A DNA stretch of 11,352 bases from Phycisphaerae bacterium (GTDB lineage Bacteria; Planctomycetota; Phycisphaerae; WQYP01): NCBI GenBank assembly GCA_013044065.1, contig JABEVA010000248.1, forward strand, positions 1-11,352, written 5' to 3'. This document shows, piece by piece, positions 6,998 through 11,352 of this stretch; position 1 is the first letter of the stretch; each line of letters starts with the position of its first letter. The notes beneath the pieces were generated by a model, which made no database searches, was not told where the DNA came from, and worked only from the letters and a program-made list of their open reading frames with translations. A program made the translations under genes and the position numbers.

Positions 6998-8010
6998 GTA
7001 CCGCAATGACCCAAAGGCTGCGCTCTTTCGCGGTGGATCTGCTCGAACAACAGGGCGCTTTGCTGGAATGGCCGGAGCATGAGGAATCGGGTTTGGCTGT
7101 TTTGCCGCGCTCGACGGCTGCGTTGCTCGAATGTCCGGACTCCGTGCCGATCACGGCCACGCCGACACAGGCGGGGCTGGTGGTGAATCTCACCTCCCCG
7201 TTTCTGGAACGGGCCGAAAAGATCTTTCCCGCCGCGGCTTCCGAGCTATCGCTGAAGATTGACACTTTATATCTGAAAAAGTCGGCCATGGACGAACCGG
7301 TTGCACGGGCCTTTGCGTTTCCCAACGCCCGGGTGAAAGTGCTTGGAGCCTCGGCTGATCGGGTGGAGTATCATTATTGGCATTTCGCCGCCATGATTGA
7401 ATCCGATGAACGCTGGGAAGATGTGGTGACCGTGGTGCTCAACAGTCGCAGTCGGGTACCCTTGGATTTGCCAGATCCATTGAACAATTCTGATGCCTGC
7501 GCCGCCGTGCTCGATGATATTGTGCCCGATATCACAATCGCTGGTCGTGCGGCGGGCGGAATTATCACGAAAAAGTCCGGGCCATTTGTGCAGCGCCTGG
7601 AACAGCGGATGGTGCGCGATCTCAAGCGGCTCAAGGATTATTACCACGCCTTGTTGGATGATGCGTCACCCGTCCGCAATCGCAGGGTGGTGGACGTAAA
7701 CCAGCAGGAGTCGCGGAAATTGGCCGTCAAGCTGGAATTAGATCGCAAAATCGCCGAACTACGCGAGCGCTACATGCTGCGGCCCAGCCTGCGACTGGTG
7801 GCCCTGGTGCGGCTCGACATGCCGGCGCTGGCCGTGAAACTCAACGTCCAGCGGCGTGACGGAGAAAAGCAGATCACGGTTTTCTGGAATGCGCTCATTA
7901 AAACTCTTGAGCCGCTGGCCTGCGACCATTGCGGCGCGGCGACATTTTCCGTACATTTCGCTACGGATATTACCACGCGTTGCGCCGCGTGCGCCCGGCG
8001 GGAGGATTGA
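6994..8010 (+). CDS. Uncharacterised SNF2-partner protein with C-terminal zinc ribbon
   Basis: I do not recognise a named family for this 338-residue protein. Its start overlaps the SNF2 stop by four bases (ATGA at 6994-6997), the layout of a translationally coupled complex. Residues 1-190 look like a mixed alpha/beta region, with short strands such as GLVVNLTS at 61-68. Residues 198-262 are strongly charged and helical (RLEQRMVRDLKRLKDYY, then RKIAELRERY), suggesting a coiled coil. A basic strand region follows (265-290). The C terminus carries CDHC at 310-313 and CAAC at 330-333, a four-cysteine zinc-ribbon pattern. No signal peptide or membrane segment is visible, so it should be cytoplasmic. 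The helix-then-zinc-ribbon arrangement suggests a nucleic-acid or polymerase adaptor for the ATPase, perhaps the detached C-terminal half of a larger RapA-like protein. That role is inferred from context only. Confidence 0.85.
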   Translation: MSTAMTQRLRSFAVDLLEQQGALLEWPEHEESGLAVLPRSTAALLECPDSVPITATPTQAGLVVNLTSPFLERAEKIFPAAASELSLKIDTLYLKKSAMDEPVARAFAFPNARVKVLGASADRVEYHYWHFAAMIESDERWEDVVTVVLNSRSRVPLDLPDPLNNSDACAAVLDDIVPDITIAGRAAGGIITKKSGPFVQRLEQRMVRDLKRLKDYYHALLDDASPVRNRRVVDVNQQESRKLAVKLELDRKIAELRERYMLRPSLRLVALVRLDMPALAVKLNVQRRDGEKQITVFWNALIKTLEPLACDHCGAATFSVHFATDITTRCAACARRED

Positions 8011-8036
8011 AGTGGCTTTTGTGGAGTACCTGATTT

Positions 8037-8981
8037 ATGAAATCGATCAGCCTTGGAAAAAGTTCCCTGTTATCCAGTCGGCTTTCTTACGGCTGCATGC
8101 GTGTGGCGGGCACCTGGAACCCGGCGGAAATTACCCCCGAGCGACGGGCCGCCGGGAAACGAGCCATCCTTGCCGCCTTTGAGGCTGGCTACACCCTTTT
8201 CGACCATGCGAATATTTATTGCCGCGGCAGTTGCGAATCCATTTTTGGTGAAGTGCTGCGGGAACAGCCCGAACTTAAACGCCGGGCCTTGGTCATCACC
8301 AAATGCGGTATTCGCTTTGCCGGCGATCCTCATCCGACCTCGCCGCACCGTTACGACTTTTCCGCTGAACATATTCTGCATTCGTGCGAGCTTTCGTTAA
8401 AACGCTTGAATGTCCAGACCATCGATGTTTATCAACTGCACCGCCCGGATCTGCTGATGGATCCAGCGGAAATTGCCGCTGCGTTTGATAAATTACGGCA
8501 GCAGGGCAAGGTGCGCTACTTCGGGGTATCCAATTTTTCGCCGTCTTTTGTTTCCGCCTTGCAATCGGCGCTGCCCTTTCCGTTGGTTGTCAACCAGGTG
8601 GAAATTCATCTGGGGCGGCTGGATTGCTTTACGGATGGCACGCTGGACCAGTGCCTGGAAAACAGAATAACACCATTGTCTTGGAGTCCCTTGGCGGGTG
8701 GCCTCCTGGGCACCGGCGGTCAGGTACCGCCGCAGCATCCACGCCATGATGTCCTGGTAAAATTAGTGGAGGTCCTGGATAAAATGGCCGCGGCCTTGGG
8801 CGTGTCCCGCACAGTCGTGGCTTTGGCGTGGTTGCTCAAGCACCCGTCGGGAATCATTCCCATCGTTGGTTCGTGCAATCCAGAACACATTCGCGATGCC
8901 GTGCGCGCCGATTCGTTGGAATTATCACGCGAACAATGGTATGAATTACTGGTGGCCGCCCGCGGCAAAAGCCTGCCCTGA
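8037..8981 (+). CDS. Aldo/keto reductase, YdhF-like
   Basis: This 314-residue TIM-barrel oxidoreductase should reduce carbonyl groups with NADPH. The catalytic tetrad is present as Asp56 and Tyr61 (FDHANIY), Lys89 (ITKCGI) and His135 (HRPDLLMD). FDHANIY, SKCGI-like and HRPDPLMD-like segments, plus GKVRYFGVSNF at 157-167 and NQVEI at 186-190, place it with E. coli YdhF (COG4989) rather than with general AKRs. The physiological substrate of that group is unknown. The C-terminal LLKHPSGIIPIVGS at 266-279 is the usual cofactor-binding region. The ATG at 8037 has GGAG 10 bases upstream and lies 26 bases after the zinc-ribbon gene, so co-transcription with the SNF2 pair is likely. A functional link to that pair is not evident. 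Confidence 0.92.
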   Translation: MKSISLGKSSLLSSRLSYGCMRVAGTWNPAEITPERRAAGKRAILAAFEAGYTLFDHANIYCRGSCESIFGEVLREQPELKRRALVITKCGIRFAGDPHPTSPHRYDFSAEHILHSCELSLKRLNVQTIDVYQLHRPDLLMDPAEIAAAFDKLRQQGKVRYFGVSNFSPSFVSALQSALPFPLVVNQVEIHLGRLDCFTDGTLDQCLENRITPLSWSPLAGGLLGTGGQVPPQHPRHDVLVKLVEVLDKMAAALGVSRTVVALAWLLKHPSGIIPIVGSCNPEHIRDAVRADSLELSREQWYELLVAARGKSLP

Positions 8982-9045
8982 GGTAAAAGCTCTGGCGGCG
9001 ATGGGTGTCGGCCCGCGTCTTTGATCTATTGCAAGGTGGCAAAAT

Positions 9046-9954
9046 ATGCATACTCGAATCTTGGGAAAAACAGGCGTGGCGTTGAGTGCCATTGGTTTGG
9101 GGGCCATGCCGTTGTCCGTGCCGGACAACCGTCCCGATGAGGACCAGGCCATTGCCGTGATTCATCACGCCATCGCCTGTGGCATCACGTTCATCGATAC
9201 CGCCGACGCGTATTGTCTTGATGATACGGAAACAGGCCACAATGAACGCCTGATCGGCAAGGCCTTACGCCAATTGCCCGCCGGACGGCGCAATCAGATT
9301 TTTGTGGCCACCAAGGGCGGCCTTATTCGTCCCCAGCGGCGCTGGGATCGCGACGGTTCACCCCGGCATTTACGCGCCGCTTGTGAGGCCTCCCTGCAGG
9401 CGCTGGGGGTGGATCGCATAGATTTATATCAATACCATCGTATCGATCCGGCCGTGCCGCTCTCGGAAAGCCTTGGATGTCTGAAGGAACTTCAACAGCA
9501 GGGCAAGGTCCGCTTTCTGGGGGTGAGCAATTTTGGCATTGCCGATCTGGATGCGGCCCGGAACATCGTGGATGTCGTCAGCGTGCAAAATGAATATTCC
9601 CGACGTCACCGGCTGCCGGAAATAGCTCCACCGGGCCGCCCCCCGCGTCCCGAACCCGACACCATCGGCACCTTGGAATATGCCCGCAAGCATCAACTCT
9701 CATTTCTCCCCTGGAGTCCACTCAATGGCATCGGACAGGCCAAGTCGCTGGGTGCAACCGATGCGGCCGTGGCGGGCGTTGCCGCGGCACGGGGCCTAAG
9801 CCCCCAACAGATTGTATTGGCCTGGCTCCTGGCCCAGGGGCCGCAGGTAATTCCGATTCCTGGAGCCAGTCGTAAAAGCAGCATCAGCGATTCGGTCCAA
9901 GCCGCGGATCTCAAGCTCACCGCCGCGGAACTCTCGGCCCTGGCCAAAATTTGA
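9046..9954 (+). CDS. Aldo/keto reductase, second and distinct
   Basis: This 302-residue NADPH-dependent reductase has the full AKR tetrad: Asp51 and Tyr56 (DTADAY), Lys90 (ATKGG) and His131 (YQYHRID). It also has GKVRFLGVSNF at 153-163, PWSPLNG at 222-228 and a C-terminal VIPIPGASRK cofactor loop at 268-277. It resembles the general AKR13-like bacterial reductases. It shares the fold but not close sequence with the YdhF-like gene just upstream, so the pair is not a recent duplication. A short proline-rich segment at 190-204 (PEIAPPGRPPRPEPD) falls in a loop after the SVQNEYS strand. AAGGTGG ends 6 bases before the ATG, a good ribosome site. It follows the first AKR by 64 bases with no terminator between them. 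The substrate is unknown. Confidence 0.93.
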   Translation: MHTRILGKTGVALSAIGLGAMPLSVPDNRPDEDQAIAVIHHAIACGITFIDTADAYCLDDTETGHNERLIGKALRQLPAGRRNQIFVATKGGLIRPQRRWDRDGSPRHLRAACEASLQALGVDRIDLYQYHRIDPAVPLSESLGCLKELQQQGKVRFLGVSNFGIADLDAARNIVDVVSVQNEYSRRHRLPEIAPPGRPPRPEPDTIGTLEYARKHQLSFLPWSPLNGIGQAKSLGATDAAVAGVAAARGLSPQQIVLAWLLAQGPQVIPIPGASRKSSISDSVQAADLKLTAAELSALAKI

Positions 9955-10121
9955 TTTCAGCGCCCGCGGTGCCGCCCAATGTCCTCATTCCCTCGCCAGG
10001 GCCGCAGCGTAGGCGTAAGGACAAACGGGAATACTTGGCGGACGATGCCTGCGGCCTGGCGCGGCCACGCAATGCCGCACTCGGCCCCAATAGGCTGGCT
10101 TCCGTTTACAACCGCGTTGGT

Positions 10122-10127
10122 TATAAT
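10122..10127 (+). promoter_or_regulatory. Consensus -10 box before the prenyl synthase gene
   Basis: TATAAT lies 31 bases before the chosen GTG start in a 204-base gap. The sequence 16-18 bases upstream (around CTTCCG/TTCCGT) is a poor -35. The box, its distance from GTG and the loss of GC bias around it support a promoter here and a start at 10159 rather than further upstream. Confidence 0.42.
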
Positions 10128-10158
10128 TTGCCTGGTCGTGTACTTGGGGAAACCTTTC

Positions 10159-11085
10159 GTGTCAGCTAGAAACACTCTCACCGTTACGTCCATCGAGAAA
10201 CTGCTTCAACAATATGCCAATGACACCGACGGTTATTTGGACCGTTGGCTGCAATCTTTCTCGTCAATGCCGCCGCAACTTGGTAAGGCCATCCGCTATA
10301 GTCTGCTGGGTCCGGGCAAACGCATTCGACCGGCTCTGGCGATGATGTCCAGCCGGGCGGTGGGGGGAACATCCCGTGCCGCTTTGCCCGTGGCTGCGGC
10401 GCTGGAGCTAATCCACTGCTTTTCGCTCATCCACGATGATTTACCGGCCATGGACAATGATGATCTACGCCGCGGCCGGCCCACCAATCACAAGGTTTTT
10501 GGAGAAGGCTTGGCTATTTTGGCCGGCGATGCGATGAACACGCTGGCCTTTGAATTGCTGGTGCGGGAAGTGCGCAAACCCCATCTCGCGCCCCGTCTGG
10601 TGGAGGAACTGGCCGTGGCCACCGGGCCGTGTGGCATGATTGGCGGGCAAGTCTTGGATACCTGCCACCCAACGGAAAAGCCGGTTCGAACCACCCCCCA
10701 GGCCGGCCTTAAAAAGCTGCAAACGATTCATCGTATGAAAACCGGTGCCCTGATTACCGCTGCTTGCCGGATGGGTGCGATGGTCGGTGGAGCGTCGCAG
10801 CGCCAACTGGCCTTGATGTGGGAGCTTGGACAGGCCATTGGCTTGGCGTTTCAAATTGTCGATGATCTGCTGGATGTTACCGCCTCCGCCAGCCAGTTGG
10901 GCAAGCGCGCCGGCAAAGACGCGAACCTGGGCAAGCTAACGTATCCAAGCCTGCTCGGCCTGGAAAAAACCCGTGCGCACCTGGCCAAACAACAGTCTAT
11001 TGCCGAAAACATTGTCGCCGAATTGGGTGCCAAGGCCGATAGCTTGCGGGATTTGGTGCGTTTTCTGGCCGCACGCGGCCATTGA
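10159..11085 (+). CDS. ispA: Short-chain trans-polyprenyl diphosphate synthase (FPP/GGPP synthase)
   Basis: From the GTG start this is 308 residues, close to E. coli IspA (299). It condenses isopentenyl diphosphate with allylic diphosphates to make farnesyl or geranylgeranyl diphosphate, feeding undecaprenyl, quinone and carotenoid or hopanoid pathways. Key marks are GKRIRP at 53-58, the first aspartate-rich motif DDLPAMD at 93-99 followed by DDLRRGRP, and the second motif DDLLD at 235-239, then GKDANLGKLTYPSLLG at 252-267. Phe88 lies five residues before the first motif and, as in the bacterial enzymes with the two-residue insert (PA), points to a C15 or C20 product, which I cannot separate. 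The frame is open upstream to ATGs at 9979, 10045 and 10072. I prefer GTG 10159 because it matches the family N terminus, has GGGGAAA about 7 bases upstream and follows a TATAAT box. The gene is in an independent position after two AKRs. Confidence 0.9.
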   Translation: MSARNTLTVTSIEKLLQQYANDTDGYLDRWLQSFSSMPPQLGKAIRYSLLGPGKRIRPALAMMSSRAVGGTSRAALPVAAALELIHCFSLIHDDLPAMDNDDLRRGRPTNHKVFGEGLAILAGDAMNTLAFELLVREVRKPHLAPRLVEELAVATGPCGMIGGQVLDTCHPTEKPVRTTPQAGLKKLQTIHRMKTGALITAACRMGAMVGGASQRQLALMWELGQAIGLAFQIVDDLLDVTASASQLGKRAGKDANLGKLTYPSLLGLEKTRAHLAKQQSIAENIVAELGAKADSLRDLVRFLAARGH

Positions 11086-11352
11086 GTGGACCGGGCAAAA
11101 ATATCTTCGCGTTTTACAGCGATGAAGCTTTGTCTGAAATTTCGACTGGTGGCAGGACGTGAGCGACGCGCATACCCTGGCTCTGGTCTGATGAAAACAT
11201 CCGCCACTTTTCATCTCCCGACGCATCGGGCTTGCGCCATCGCCCAGCCCGGTCCCGAATGTCCCGACATTCGTCGGGAGACCGGGGCATCCCGATGAAG
11301 GGCCTGTTGATTTAATTGCCGGGGCGGCAAATCCCAAGGGGTGTCCTAAGGC
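11086..11352. other. Gene-free right edge after the prenyl synthase
   Basis: I find no convincing gene in these 267 bases. A 70-codon open frame starting at a GTG (11086) has no ribosome site or recognisable family and ends inside the palindromic block. The half from 11210 on is full of short inverted repeats built on CCCGA/TCGGG. A further weak inverted repeat, TTGCC/GGCAA (11316-11330), lies near the edge. The region could be the 3' trailer of the prenyl synthase transcript plus a promoter region for a gene beyond the window. Confidence 0.5.
11210..11299. repeat. Nested palindromic block of CCCGA/TCGGG inverted repeats
   Basis: Six copies of the CCCGA/TCGGG pentamer occur within 80 bases (starting at 11217, 11226, 11255, 11263, 11274 and 11291). 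The first two form a small hairpin (CCCGA-CGCA-TCGGG, 11217-11230). The centre has CCCGGTC at 11248-11254 pairing with GACCGGG at 11280-11286. Inside it two exclusive hairpins are possible: TCCCGA-CATTCG-TCGGGA (11262-11279), or CGAATGT-CCCG-ACATTCG (11256-11273). TTCATC (11210-11215) and GATGAA (11294-11299) could close the whole block. There is no T tract. It resembles an intergenic REP-like element or a structured RNA 3' end; the copy number elsewhere is unknown. Confidence 0.5.

Noticed and set aside
5042..8010. Defence island centred on the SNF2 gene (for example DISARM-like)
   Set aside because: No methyltransferase, nuclease, phospholipase D or other defence gene is nearby, and both flanks are housekeeping or metabolic genes.
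8037..9954. Recent tandem duplication of an aldo/keto reductase
   Set aside because: The two proteins share only family motifs and belong to different AKR subgroups.
11086..11298. Possible 70-residue gene after the prenyl synthase
   Set aside because: It lacks a ribosome site and family similarity, and its 3' half is the palindromic repeat block.

Overview
The window reads as a compact, moderately GC-rich bacterial chromosome segment with ten complete protein genes. Most of them are ordinary housekeeping families. I see no RNA gene, transposase, phage gene, CRISPR array or insertion sequence. The taxon cannot be fixed from this stretch. The style of the proteins, including the SNF2 ATPase with a separate zinc-ribbon partner, would fit the Planctomycetota/PVC bacteria or another deep Gram-negative lineage, but that is only an impression.

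Layout. Four genes on the minus strand are transcribed leftward from about 3841, in the order folD-like, an orphan ABC ATPase of the YlmA/ModF (COG1119) type, trxB, and an RluA-family pseudouridine synthase. Six genes run rightward from about 4055: a YmdB-type metallophosphoesterase; a RapA/HepA-like SNF2 ATPase overlapping by 4 bases a protein with helical segments and a C-terminal zinc ribbon; two different aldo/keto reductases; and a short-chain (FPP/GGPP) polyprenyl synthase. The 213-base gap between folD and the YmdB gene is a divergent promoter region. An intrinsic-terminator-like hairpin (4955-4982) closes the YmdB gene, and a promoter candidate for the SNF2 unit overlaps its T tail. 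A TATAAT box at 10122-10127 suggests a separate promoter for the prenyl synthase. The last 267 bases hold no convincing gene but contain a nest of inverted CCCGA/TCGGG repeats.

How the genes fit together. The SNF2 ATPase and its partner are translationally coupled and probably form one machine acting on DNA or RNA polymerase. This pair is the best candidate in the window for an under-described system. The aldo/keto reductases follow closely and may share its transcript. The other genes cover separate tasks: folate one-carbon metabolism, thiol redox, RNA modification, cyclic-nucleotide or RNA turnover, and isoprenoid synthesis.

Most notable points. (1) The FolD homologue carries Gln, His and Glu where the family has its active-site Lys, Gln and Asp, so its cyclohydrolase activity is doubtful. 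(2) The SNF2/zinc-ribbon gene pair. (3) The YmdB homologue has Asp in place of the metal-binding Asn of the GNH motif. (4) The palindromic block lies downstream of the prenyl synthase.
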